DNA from: UBA6772 sp963933205
Lineage (GTDB): Bacteria; Bacteroidota; Bacteroidia; Flavobacteriales; UBA7430
Direction: 5' to 3'
NCBI GenBank assembly: GCA_963933205.1
Contig: CAWVTK010000046.1
Coordinates: forward strand, 1-13,840
Length of the DNA: 13,840 nucleotides
Program-made: the position numbers and the translations under genes
The notes under the pieces: generated by a model
The model's input: only the letters and a program-made list of their open reading frames with translations
Databases searched by the model: none
What the model was told of the DNA's origin: nothing
Part shown: piece by piece, positions 7,073 through 13,703 of the stretch
Numbering within the stretch: the first letter of the stretch is position 1
Layout of the letters: each line of letters opens with the position of its first letter

Positions 7073-7765
7073 TTATAAACTGTTTGCTTTCTTACCGTCC
7101 ACAAAATCTTTAAGATAATAAGGTTCAAAATAAGCTACATCTTCAAAGTCCTTTATTTTGTACTTATGCTCCACTAATTTAGCAACTGCTTTAGTGCAGG
7201 GGTATGTATTTGGAGAAAAAACACTGTTTGCTCCCCGGTATAAGCTTTCACATTTCTCTGCTCCATCTCCAATAAAATGACACGATGCGATTTTTAAAAA
7301 CTCCTGGTAACAATCTGCAGTTAGAATAAGTGCTTCAGTCTTTTTTAGTTTAGTAAAACGAGCATCAAACACAGCTGTGTAAACTTCCATCCTTCTAGCG
7401 TCTAACATGGGTATAAGAATATCGTTTTCATTTATTTTACGTGTTAAAGCATAAGTTCTACACAGTACTTCCAGGGTTTCTACGCTTATTAATGGAATAT
7501 CTAATCCAAAGCAAAGTCCTTTAGCGGCAGAAACACCAATTCGTAATCCGGTATAAGATCCCGGACCTTTACTGATTGCAATAGCATCAATTTGTTTAAG
7601 TTTTACATTAGCTTTAATGCAAATTTCCTCTATAAAAACATGCAGTTTTTCCGAATGAGAAAATTCCCCTTCGTTGTGATCTATAGATTCTATAACAAGT
7701 CCATTTTCACTAAGTGCCAATGAGCAATTTTTTGTAGTAGTATCTATGGTAAGAATGCGAGCCAT
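7073..7765 (-). CDS. tsaB: tRNA threonylcarbamoyladenosine biosynthesis protein TsaB
   Basis: 230 residues, the usual length. Cytoplasmic partner of TsaD and TsaE in formation of N6-threonylcarbamoyladenosine at position 37 of ANN-decoding tRNAs; TsaB itself is a non-catalytic member of the ASKHA fold. Seen: the N-terminal strand MARILTIDTTT, G-E-F-S-H-S-E-K-L near residue 34, the signature KGPGSYTGLRIGVSAAKGL around residues 66-84, S-V-E-T-L-E-V-L near 97, and an A-R-R-M-E-V-Y-T-A segment typical of the family. The ATG at 7765 fits the usual N-terminus exactly. The DUF6438 lipoprotein gene ends 58 bases upstream on the same strand, so read-through is possible, but a candidate -7 element of its own lies in the gap. 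Confidence 0.95.
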   Translation of the reverse strand: MARILTIDTTTKNCSLALSENGLVIESIDHNEGEFSHSEKLHVFIEEICIKANVKLKQIDAIAISKGPGSYTGLRIGVSAAKGLCFGLDIPLISVETLEVLCRTYALTRKINENDILIPMLDARRMEVYTAVFDARFTKLKKTEALILTADCYQEFLKIASCHFIGDGAEKCESLYRGANSVFSPNTYPCTKAVAKLVEHKYKIKDFEDVAYFEPYYLKDFVDGKKANSL

Positions 7766-7779
7766 TTCTAATTTTTTTT

Positions 7780-7787
7780 CAAATTTA
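7780..7787 (-). promoter_or_regulatory. Candidate -7 promoter element for tsaB
   Basis: Minus-strand TAAATTTG, an exact match to TAnnTTTG, 14 bases upstream of the tsaB ATG. No TTG is seen at the expected -33 distance, and such sequences arise easily in AT-rich DNA, so this is weak. Confidence 0.3.
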
Positions 7788-7823
7788 AGCTTAAATAGGA
7801 CTTTGAGTTTCGATTGCTAAAAT

Positions 7824-8273
7824 TTATTCATTCCATTTTGCATTTGTCATCACTAGGCTTTCTATTTTCTTTAAACGCTCCTTTAATTCTTTTGAAATAG
7901 CCCCTTTATGCTTAAGAGTTATTGTATCTGTTTGTGTGTAAATTGATAGGCTAGTGAGCGGTAGGTCTTGAGCTCTTGTGTTGAAGTCTATCGATTTTGC
8001 TAAGTCCTTACTATTTAGTAATTCGTTTACCTCATTAAAATCAGACTTGTCCATATACCATTCAAAACTTCCCTGATGCTCCACAAAGCGTTTACCGTTA
8101 TACACTACCAAACGATTCTCGAATAAACGAACATCAAAAATGGGACATGTTCCATAGCAGGGGCCTTTTTTTAGCTCTAGTCTTAATTTGTCCTTTGATA
8201 TTAATTGGTTATTCTCTTTCACACTAGTACAAGAAATAAGTGTGGCAATTAGTACGACTATAATTTTCTTCAT
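7824..8273 (-). CDS. DUF6438-type lipoprotein of unknown function
   Basis: 149 residues. Lipoprotein signal: M-K-K, a short hydrophobic stretch, then L-I-S-C with the lipidated Cys at residue 15. Residues about 28-145 resemble the DUF6438 family: a leading strand R-L-E-L-K-K, the family signature GPCYGTCPIFDV (37-48) with Cys39 and Cys43 in a C-x3-C spacing, then V-V-Y-N-G-K, and D-L-P-L-T-S-L-S-I-Y-T in the second half. The paired cysteines could form a disulfide or bind metal; neither is known. It is divergent from mpl with a 43-base gap and upstream of tsaB on the same strand. Probably membrane-anchored facing the periplasm or the surface. Confidence 0.8.
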   Translation of the reverse strand: MKKIIVVLIATLISCTSVKENNQLISKDKLRLELKKGPCYGTCPIFDVRLFENRLVVYNGKRFVEHQGSFEWYMDKSDFNEVNELLNSKDLAKSIDFNTRAQDLPLTSLSIYTQTDTITLKHKGAISKELKERLKKIESLVMTNAKWNE

Positions 8274-8288
8274 TGTAAAACGTTTTGG

Positions 8289-8296
8289 TATCTTTC
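8289..8296 (+). promoter_or_regulatory. Possible -7 element for mpl
   Basis: TATCTTTC on the plus strand, one mismatch from TAnnTTTG, 20 bases before the mpl ATG. With the opposing TATCTTTG it makes a perfect 7-base inverted repeat (8289-8295 and 8306-8312). No good -33 partner is seen. Confidence 0.3.
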
Positions 8297-8304
8297 CTTT
8301 TTTA

Positions 8305-8338
8305 CAAAGATAACATATGCGAGTACATTTTATTGCAA
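8305..8338 (-). promoter_or_regulatory. Candidate promoter for the DUF6438 lipoprotein gene
   Basis: On the minus strand, TTG (8338-8336), 23 bases, then TATCTTTG (8312-8305), the exact -7 consensus TAnnTTTG within the usual range of -33 spacing. The implied start near 8298 gives a leader of about 25 bases before the ATG at 8273. The -33 part lies inside the first codons of mpl. Confidence 0.45.
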
Positions 8339-9663
8339 TTGGAGGTGCAGCAATGCATAATTTAGCATTAGCCTTAAAAGAAAAGGACTATTTCGTCACT
8401 GGATCAGACGATGCCATTTTTAATCCCTCAAAATATAGATTAGAAAAGGCAGGTATATGCCCCAGTACTATGGGGTGGTTTCCCGATAAAATAAACAACG
8501 ATATTAATGCTGTGATTGTTGGTATGCATGCTCGCGCTGATAATCCGGAGTTGCTAAAGGCCCAAGAATTGAACTTAGCAATTTATTCTTATCCTGAGTA
8601 TTTATACGAGCAAGCTAAAAATAAAACTAGAATTGTTATTGGGGGTAGCCATGGTAAAACAACTATTACCTCCATGATATTACATGTTTTACAAACGGTT
8701 GGTATAGATTGCGATTATATGGTTGGAGCACAATTAGCTGGATTTACAACGATGGTGAAATTAAGTAATGCTCCAGTTATCGTTTTAGAAGGCGATGAGT
8801 ATTTATCCTCTCCTATAGACCTCAGACCAAAGTTTCATCTTTATAAGCCACATATAGCCCTTTTAAGTGGTATTGCTTGGGATCATATAAACGTATTCCC
8901 AACTTTTCAAAATTACTTAGAACAATTCGATGTTTTTATTAAAAAAATTGAGCCAAATGGTTATTTAACTTTTTGTTCTTCTGATGATAAACTTGAGGAA
9001 TTAATTTTGGCAAATCCGGAAGTAGCATCTGAAGCTTATCATTTACCATCGTATGATATTAGGGATGGAATTACGTATGTTAATTTTATAAATACAACTA
9101 TACCATTAGAGATTTTTGGAGAACACAATTTAAAGAATATGATGGGAGCATTTAATGTTTGCAAACAACTGAACGTTTCTCACGACCAATTTTTTACTGC
9201 AATGTCCAGCTTTAAGGGCGCTTCTAATCGGTTAGAAAGAATTTTTCATCGAGATGGATTAAAGGTGTACAAAGATTTTGCTCATTCGCCCTCTAAGGTT
9301 AGAGCTACCGTCAAAGCTGTTAAATCACAGTTTCAAACACATAAAGTAATTGCTGTATTAGAATTACACACCTTCAGTAGCTTAACTAAATCTTTTTTAT
9401 CGGAGTATAAAAATGCTATGAATGGGGTAGAGGTTGCCTTGGTTTATTTCGATCCTGAAGCAATTGCGCATAAAAAATTAGCTGGTTTATCAGAGCGATC
9501 GGTTTTTGATTCTTTTAATAGGTCGGATTTAAAAGTTGTAACTAACAATACAGAGCTTTGTGAAAAAATTGATTCTGAAATATCTGAAAAAGCTATCGTT
9601 CTTTTTATGAGTTCCGGTAATTTTGGAGGATTAAACCTAGAGGTGTATTCAAAGACATTATAA
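8317..9663 (+). CDS. mpl: UDP-N-acetylmuramate:L-Ala-gamma-D-Glu-meso-DAP ligase
   Basis: 448 residues, a normal length for Mpl. Cytoplasmic ATP-dependent Mur ligase that joins recycled murein tripeptide directly to UDP-MurNAc. Seen: the N-terminal Rossmann-like strand HFIAIGGAAMHNLA of the MurC/Mpl type, the Mur ligase P-loop GGSHGKTT (109-116), L-E-G-D-E-Y (157-162, the E-x-D-E-Y element characteristic of Mpl), SGIAWDHINVF (184-194), and the third-domain segment D-F-A-H-S-P-S-K-V-R-A-T. MurC is the closest relative, but EGDEY, AWDHxxVF and length favour Mpl. The start is fixed by the conserved N-terminus and the short divergent gap. It overlaps murF tail to tail by 6 bases and makes the UDP-MurNAc-tripeptide that MurF uses. 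Confidence 0.9.
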   Translation: MRVHFIAIGGAAMHNLALALKEKDYFVTGSDDAIFNPSKYRLEKAGICPSTMGWFPDKINNDINAVIVGMHARADNPELLKAQELNLAIYSYPEYLYEQAKNKTRIVIGGSHGKTTITSMILHVLQTVGIDCDYMVGAQLAGFTTMVKLSNAPVIVLEGDEYLSSPIDLRPKFHLYKPHIALLSGIAWDHINVFPTFQNYLEQFDVFIKKIEPNGYLTFCSSDDKLEELILANPEVASEAYHLPSYDIRDGITYVNFINTTIPLEIFGEHNLKNMMGAFNVCKQLNVSHDQFFTAMSSFKGASNRLERIFHRDGLKVYKDFAHSPSKVRATVKAVKSQFQTHKVIAVLELHTFSSLTKSFLSEYKNAMNGVEVALVYFDPEAIAHKKLAGLSERSVFDSFNRSDLKVVTNNTELCEKIDSEISEKAIVLFMSSGNFGGLNLEVYSKTL

Positions 9664-10932
9664 ACAAGCAACTAGTTGTTCTAGTTTCATCCCTCGCGAT
9701 CCTTTTATCAATACAAAAGAATTTTTTATGGGTGTTAGCTCTAAACTAGACAAAAGCTCCTTAGTGTTTTTATAAGCACTGTATTCTGTTTGGTTTACAG
9801 AACTAAAAATTTCGCCTACCAGTTTTACATTGTTTAAACCTAGGCTTAAACACTGGTTTATTATGTTTAGATGTTCTTTTTTAGAATCGTTGCCAAGCTC
9901 AAACATATCTCCAAGAATAAGTACTTTATTTGAATGTTCTATGTTTCTCATGTTCTGCACAGCTTTCTCTACACTCATTGGGTTGGCGTTGTATGCATCT
10001 AATAATAGGGTATTAAAGCTTGTTTCAATAAGTTGAGATCTGTTGTTAGACGGCACATACAATTCTAATGCATCTTTTATCTGCTTTAGCTCTACACCAA
10101 AATGAATTCCAATTGCGATACTTAAGGAAATATTGTCAAAATTGTAATCTCCTATAAGGTTTGTGTTTACATTAGTTCCCTCTACTAATACGGTTACCTT
10201 AGGTTGAGCTTTAGAAAATTTAACCTTATAATTACTTGTGTTTAGTTGTCCATAGGTATAATACTTGATGTTTTTTGGCGTATTTTCAAGTAGTATTTGT
10301 TGGTTGTCCTTAATGAAAATTGCACCTTTATTTTGATCTAAATATCTGTAAAGTTCTGTTTTAGCCCTCAAAACGCCCTCTAAAGATCCAAATCCTTCTA
10401 AGTGGGCTTTCCCAATATTTGTTACTACGCCATAGTCGGGCTCTGCAATCTTACATAAAAAATCAATTTCGCCTTCATGATTGGCTCCCATCTCTATAAT
10501 TGCAAACTCGGTATTCAGTTTAATTGCGAGTAAGCTTAATGGAACTCCTATATGATTGTTAAAGTTACCTATAGTTGCTGAGCTCGTATATTTTTTTGCA
10601 AGAACTCTATGAATTAACTCTTTACTGGTTGTTTTTCCATTTGATCCGGTTATGGCAAGTACAGGGCAGGTTAATTGTTTTCTGTGGTGGTTTGCTAGAT
10701 TTTGTAAGGTTTCAAGTGCATTTTCTACTAAAATGTATCTATCGTCCAAAACATATTTTTCTTCATCTACAACTGCATAAGCTGCGCCTAAGTCCAGTGC
10801 TTGTATGGCAAATTTATTTGCATTATAATTTGGCCCTTTTAAGGCGAAAAACAAACCACCTTTCTTAATAGATCTTGTATCGATACTTATTTCTGTATGT
10901 TTTAAGAAGAGGGCATAAAGGGCTTGAATCAT
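9658..10932 (-). CDS. murF: UDP-N-acetylmuramoyl-tripeptide--D-alanyl-D-alanine ligase
   Basis: 424 residues, in the usual range for Bacteroidota MurF. Adds D-Ala-D-Ala to UDP-MurNAc-tripeptide, the last cytoplasmic step in making the pentapeptide precursor. Seen: an N-terminal UDP-binding domain with SIDTRSIKKGGLFFALKG (16-33), P-loop ITGSNGKTT (94-102), GNFNNHIGVPLSLL (122-135), IIEMGANHEGEI (145-156), N-I-G-K-A-H-L-E-G-F-G, and in the C-terminal domain L-L-D-A-Y-N-A-N-P-M-S and V-L-I-L-G-D-M-F-E-L-G. gldJ lies 51 bases upstream on the same strand, an adjacency I recall from other flavobacteria, but a strong hairpin terminator fills most of the gap and leaves little room for a separate promoter. 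Its last two codons overlap those of mpl. Confidence 0.96.
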   Translation of the reverse strand: MIQALYALFLKHTEISIDTRSIKKGGLFFALKGPNYNANKFAIQALDLGAAYAVVDEEKYVLDDRYILVENALETLQNLANHHRKQLTCPVLAITGSNGKTTSKELIHRVLAKKYTSSATIGNFNNHIGVPLSLLAIKLNTEFAIIEMGANHEGEIDFLCKIAEPDYGVVTNIGKAHLEGFGSLEGVLRAKTELYRYLDQNKGAIFIKDNQQILLENTPKNIKYYTYGQLNTSNYKVKFSKAQPKVTVLVEGTNVNTNLIGDYNFDNISLSIAIGIHFGVELKQIKDALELYVPSNNRSQLIETSFNTLLLDAYNANPMSVEKAVQNMRNIEHSNKVLILGDMFELGNDSKKEHLNIINQCLSLGLNNVKLVGEIFSSVNQTEYSAYKNTKELLSSLELTPIKNSFVLIKGSRGMKLEQLVACL

Positions 10933-10951
10933 CGTTTCATGTATTTTTCAT

Positions 10952-10985
10952 AAAAAAAGCCTCTCGGTAGGAGAGGCTTTTTTTT
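10952..10985 (-). terminator. Strong intrinsic terminator after gldJ (symmetrical, could work both ways)
   Basis: Perfect 14-base-pair stem, AAAAAAAGCCTCTC (10952-10965) and its complement (10971-10984), around the loop GGTAG. Reading on the minus strand, a GC-rich 7-bp core is followed by a run of seven T, as in a classical rho-independent terminator. It begins within the gldJ stop codon (10986-10984) and ends about 20 bases before the murF start. The A and T tracts on both sides make it look bidirectional, though no plus-strand gene ends nearby. Confidence 0.9.
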
Positions 10986-12483
10986 ATCTTGTTATTTTTT
11001 TTGATTTCCTTTTGTTTGGTTTTAAGTTTTGAGAGCCCATTCGATCCATAACACAGCGGAACCCGATAAAGTCAGTTCCTATTTCGCTGTTCATAAATCT
11101 TTTTGCTCCTGGGTTCAACCAGTAAGATCGATCTTTCCACGAACCACCTTTGTAAACATGAACATCATCATTTACTAAAGTTGTTTTACCGTAATCGTAC
11201 ATTGCTGCATCACCTTGAGAATCTCCCTTAGCATAATAGATACTAGATTCTATATCTCCATCGTATCTATTAGAGTTTTTAGCTTGTTGGTAGTTTCTTC
11301 TCAGTTTATCTGCTTCAGACTCTAAGGTTTGCATTCTACCTAATGAATCTGCTTCTGTATAGTAGCCTTCTTCGTCTTTAGCTTTGTTCGTGAATACATT
11401 CCCTCTAAAAGGCATGAAATCATCTAAATTATCAGCATCGTCTCTGTACACATCTAAAACCCACTCAGCTACATTTCCACTCATGTCAAATAAGCCGTAA
11501 TCGTTTGGAGGAAAAGATTTGATTTCTGTAGTTCGAGAACCTGCATCGTTTAGAGAACCTGCAATACCCATATTATCTCCATCACCTCTTTTAAAGTTTG
11601 CCAACATTTCTCCAGCAAACTTAGTTCTATTGTCTCTTAAAGAGTTTCTGTCCCATGGGTAGTATCTTCCGTCGTCAATGTTTCCTTCTATAGACATTCC
11701 TACTAAGCCCCAAGCAGCAAATTCCCATTCTGCTTCGGTTGGCAATCTAAATCCTGGCGTTAGTACACCATCTTCTTTTGATCCTCTACGTCCAACCTTG
11801 CTCTTTGGATTTCTTAAGTCTTTGTAACCGCTATTTTTTCTTACAGCTCCTGTGTATTGACCTGCTCTGTATGTTTCGGTGTTAAAGTTATCGTCGTCAA
11901 ATTGTTCTGTGTTGTGTTTTAAAGATTTAGCATCAATCAATGCCAATTCATTTACACGATCGGTTCTCCAGGCACAATAGTCTTGTACTTGATCCCAAGA
12001 AACACCAACTACTGGGTAATGACTAAAACCTGCATGTCGTAAATAATTACTTACCATTGGGTCGTTAAAGCCTAATTCGCTTCTCCAAGCATTTGTATCT
12101 GGTAATGCATTCCAGTAAACCTCAGGATAACTTTCTCCAAAAACGCGGGTTAACCAAAATAAATATTCTCTGTAGGAAACGTTGGTTACCTCGGTTTCAT
12201 CCATGTAAAATGAGGAAACAGATACTTGACGTGGTTTAGCGTTTTGTTCCATCAAAACATCTTCTGCGGTTTGACCCATGATAAAGGAGCCACCTTCCAC
12301 AAACACCATTCCTACTGGAAGTGCTTGTTTGTAGTTTAGTTCTGCTTCAAAACCTCCGTTAGATGAAGTATTAACTTTCCATCCAGTAGTTTGAGACATG
12401 CTTTTGTACTTCCCTCCACAAGAGGTAACAATTAAAACAAGTCCTACAATAAGCAGTTTAGATAAAGAATTTGACATTTTCAT
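10984..12483 (-). CDS. gldJ: Gliding motility / type IX secretion lipoprotein GldJ
   Basis: 499 residues. Lipoprotein signal with V-T-S-C, Cys22 lipidated. The rest is an FGE/sulfatase-modifying-factor-like fold: MVFVEGGSFIMG (59-70), VSSFYMDETEVTN (89-101) then YREYLFW, V-G-V-S-W-D-Q-V, F-R-L-P-T-E-A-E-W-E-F-A-A-W-G, DYGLFDMSGNVAEWVLD, V-Y-K-G-G-S-W-K-D-R-S and I-G-F-R-C-V. GldJ and GldK share this fold; the opening T-G-W-K-V and N-G-G-F-E after the lipidated Cys, the adjacency to murF and probable porU, and the absence of gldLMN next door favour GldJ. GldJ is an outer-membrane lipoprotein needed for gliding and type IX secretion. The Cys pair used for formylglycine formation is not present in the R-S-Y-W-L-N-P-G-A-K-R segment, so a structural role is likely. 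It ends in a Lys/Arg-rich tail (about 487-499). It follows the PorP/SprF gene by 51 bases. Confidence 0.92.
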   Translation of the reverse strand: MKMSNSLSKLLIVGLVLIVTSCGGKYKSMSQTTGWKVNTSSNGGFEAELNYKQALPVGMVFVEGGSFIMGQTAEDVLMEQNAKPRQVSVSSFYMDETEVTNVSYREYLFWLTRVFGESYPEVYWNALPDTNAWRSELGFNDPMVSNYLRHAGFSHYPVVGVSWDQVQDYCAWRTDRVNELALIDAKSLKHNTEQFDDDNFNTETYRAGQYTGAVRKNSGYKDLRNPKSKVGRRGSKEDGVLTPGFRLPTEAEWEFAAWGLVGMSIEGNIDDGRYYPWDRNSLRDNRTKFAGEMLANFKRGDGDNMGIAGSLNDAGSRTTEIKSFPPNDYGLFDMSGNVAEWVLDVYRDDADNLDDFMPFRGNVFTNKAKDEEGYYTEADSLGRMQTLESEADKLRRNYQQAKNSNRYDGDIESSIYYAKGDSQGDAAMYDYGKTTLVNDDVHVYKGGSWKDRSYWLNPGAKRFMNSEIGTDFIGFRCVMDRMGSQNLKPNKRKSKKITR

Positions 12484-12534
12484 AGTGTATAACGCGTTGG
12501 TGTTATTCGTACTCTAATAAGTTGACTAATTTAC

Positions 12535-13527
12535 TTAAAATTTAGGGCACTTAATAGCTTTTAATTTTTTTCTTTTTGTTCTGCACGCTAGTTGTAATGT
12601 TACAGAAACTTCGTGCGCTCCACCTGATACTCCTGATAGTTTGGATACAGTATAATCGTAACTATATCCAAAACGGATGCCACTATTTTCGTAACCCAAT
12701 ACTACCAAAATTGCATCTGGATTTGAGAAGTTACTTCTGTAGTAAAGCCCGCCCGAAACACTTTCGTTTGTTAGAGACATTCCCACATTCAATTGTTCTG
12801 CTCCAGCTTGTTTAAGATACATTAGGTTAGGAGTTACAAAAGGACCATCCATTTCTATTCCCATTCTTCTACTATTTCCTACTGCAATATTAGCCCCAGT
12901 ATGAAGTGTAAATCTGCTTGGTAAAAAACTTTCTTCTATGTACGAATCATCAGGTTGAGAGATGTGATGCAAAGCTAATCCAAAGAAGTATTTTTTTGTA
13001 AAGGCCATCATACCAAGAGATACATCTGCGTAACCCACATTGTCGGCTATTAGGTCAATGTTCTCTTGGGATTCGTATATGAATCCATAGTTTGGATCAA
13101 TTTGATCTCCAAAAAATAGTTTTGATTTGTCTAGACTTTTTTGATGATAACTAGCTTGTATACCTGTAAGTACAGTAAATTTTCTAGATACTTGAAGTTG
13201 GTAGGAATATATAGCGTTTATTTGGGTGCTTTTAATTACGCCCTCGCCTTGCACATCATTAATTATTTGTAAACCTAAGCCACCGTTTAGAGCCTCTACG
13301 TTTTTATCTATAGAAATACTGTTTGTTACAAAGGCTCCCTTTAAACTAGGCCACTGGTTTCTATGATTTAAAGAAATACGTGGGCAGTTGGCAGAACCAG
13401 CCATTGCAGGATTTAAGTACATCGGGTTGGCGTAGAACTGCGTAAATGCAGGGTCTTGAGCCATCGCTTGAGTTGATATACCTAAACTTAAGATTGCCAA
13501 TAAGGCAAATAATTTATTTCTAATCAT
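12535..13527 (-). CDS. PorP/SprF-family outer-membrane protein of type IX secretion
   Basis: 330 residues from the ATG at 13527. A longer frame would need a TTG at 13551 and would add charged residues before the signal peptide, so the ATG is preferred. Signal peptide about 1-23 (ending ..QAMA before Q24). Family signature FTQFYANPMYLNPAMAGS (about 28-45), then R-I-S-L-N-H-R-N-Q-W-P, G-G-L-G-L-Q-I-I-N-D and repeated amphipathic strands (Y-S-Y-Q-L, G-I-Q-A-S-Y, G-L-A-L-H-H, G-G-L-Y-Y-R) as in a beta-barrel, ending in the family's G-Y-S-Y-D-Y-T, H-E-V-S-V-T-L and a basic C-P-K-F tail. Members bind PorE/PorK-type rings or help export and anchor partner proteins such as SprB. Many genomes carry several copies; this one, next to gldJ and probable porU, may be a core component. 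Probably co-transcribed with gldJ. Confidence 0.9.
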   Translation of the reverse strand: MIRNKLFALLAILSLGISTQAMAQDPAFTQFYANPMYLNPAMAGSANCPRISLNHRNQWPSLKGAFVTNSISIDKNVEALNGGLGLQIINDVQGEGVIKSTQINAIYSYQLQVSRKFTVLTGIQASYHQKSLDKSKLFFGDQIDPNYGFIYESQENIDLIADNVGYADVSLGMMAFTKKYFFGLALHHISQPDDSYIEESFLPSRFTLHTGANIAVGNSRRMGIEMDGPFVTPNLMYLKQAGAEQLNVGMSLTNESVSGGLYYRSNFSNPDAILVVLGYENSGIRFGYSYDYTVSKLSGVSGGAHEVSVTLQLACRTKRKKLKAIKCPKF

Positions 13528-13581
13528 ATTACTTTTAGTTACAAGAGACAATAATACAATAATTTTTGAAATTTTAATCCT

Positions 13582-13591
13582 CTGTTTTGTG
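13582..13591 (+). repeat. Decamer repeat in the divergent control region, copy 1
   Basis: CTGTTTTGTG, repeated exactly at 13610-13619, 28 bases apart. Both copies are followed within a few bases by AATAATT, so the region looks like two imperfect tandem units. It overlaps the candidate promoters of both divergent genes. Confidence 0.5.
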
Positions 13592-13592
13592 T

Positions 13593-13600
13593 CAAAAATA
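13593..13600 (-). promoter_or_regulatory. Candidate -7 element for the porP/sprF-gldJ operon
   Basis: Minus-strand TATTTTTG, an exact match to TAnnTTTG, 65 bases upstream of the ATG at 13527. No convincing TTG is seen 17-23 bases further upstream. An identical octamer in the other orientation serves the divergent gene. Confidence 0.4.
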
Positions 13601-13609
13601 ATTCATTTA

Positions 13610-13619
13610 CTGTTTTGTG
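13610..13619 (+). repeat. Decamer repeat in the divergent control region, copy 2
   Basis: CTGTTTTGTG, second copy of 13582-13591. It contains the TTTG that could be the -33 element of the plus-strand promoter. Confidence 0.5.
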
Positions 13620-13649
13620 AAATAATTGTGCCAAATCTTACTATTTTTG
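13614..13649 (+). promoter_or_regulatory. Candidate promoter for the probable porU gene
   Basis: TTTG (13614-13617), 24 bases, then TATTTTTG (13642-13649), an exact match to the -7 consensus. The spacing is at the long end of the known range. The implied start near 13656 gives a leader of about 48 bases before the ATG at 13704. Confidence 0.4.
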
Positions 13650-13703
13650 ACAATAGATTTATTTTTTAGCCGTTCTTGGTTTTTAGTATTAATTAATTAG
13701 TTG

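Noticed and set aside
9444..9671. Minus-strand open frame of 75 codons opposite the mpl 3' end.
   Set aside because: Antisense to the mpl C-terminal domain with no recognisable product.
9832..9851. Near-perfect 20-base palindrome GTTTAAACCTAGGCTTAAAC.
   Set aside because: It lies in murF coding sequence and falls naturally out of codons for L-S-L-G-L-N; no sign of a site.
10575..10868. Plus-strand open frame of 97 codons inside murF.
   Set aside because: Antisense to clear MurF motifs, low-complexity Leu/His-rich product, no start signal.
13528..13551. Longer PorP/SprF start at TTG (13551).
   Set aside because: It would put eight extra residues before a well-formed signal peptide that begins at the ATG at 13527.
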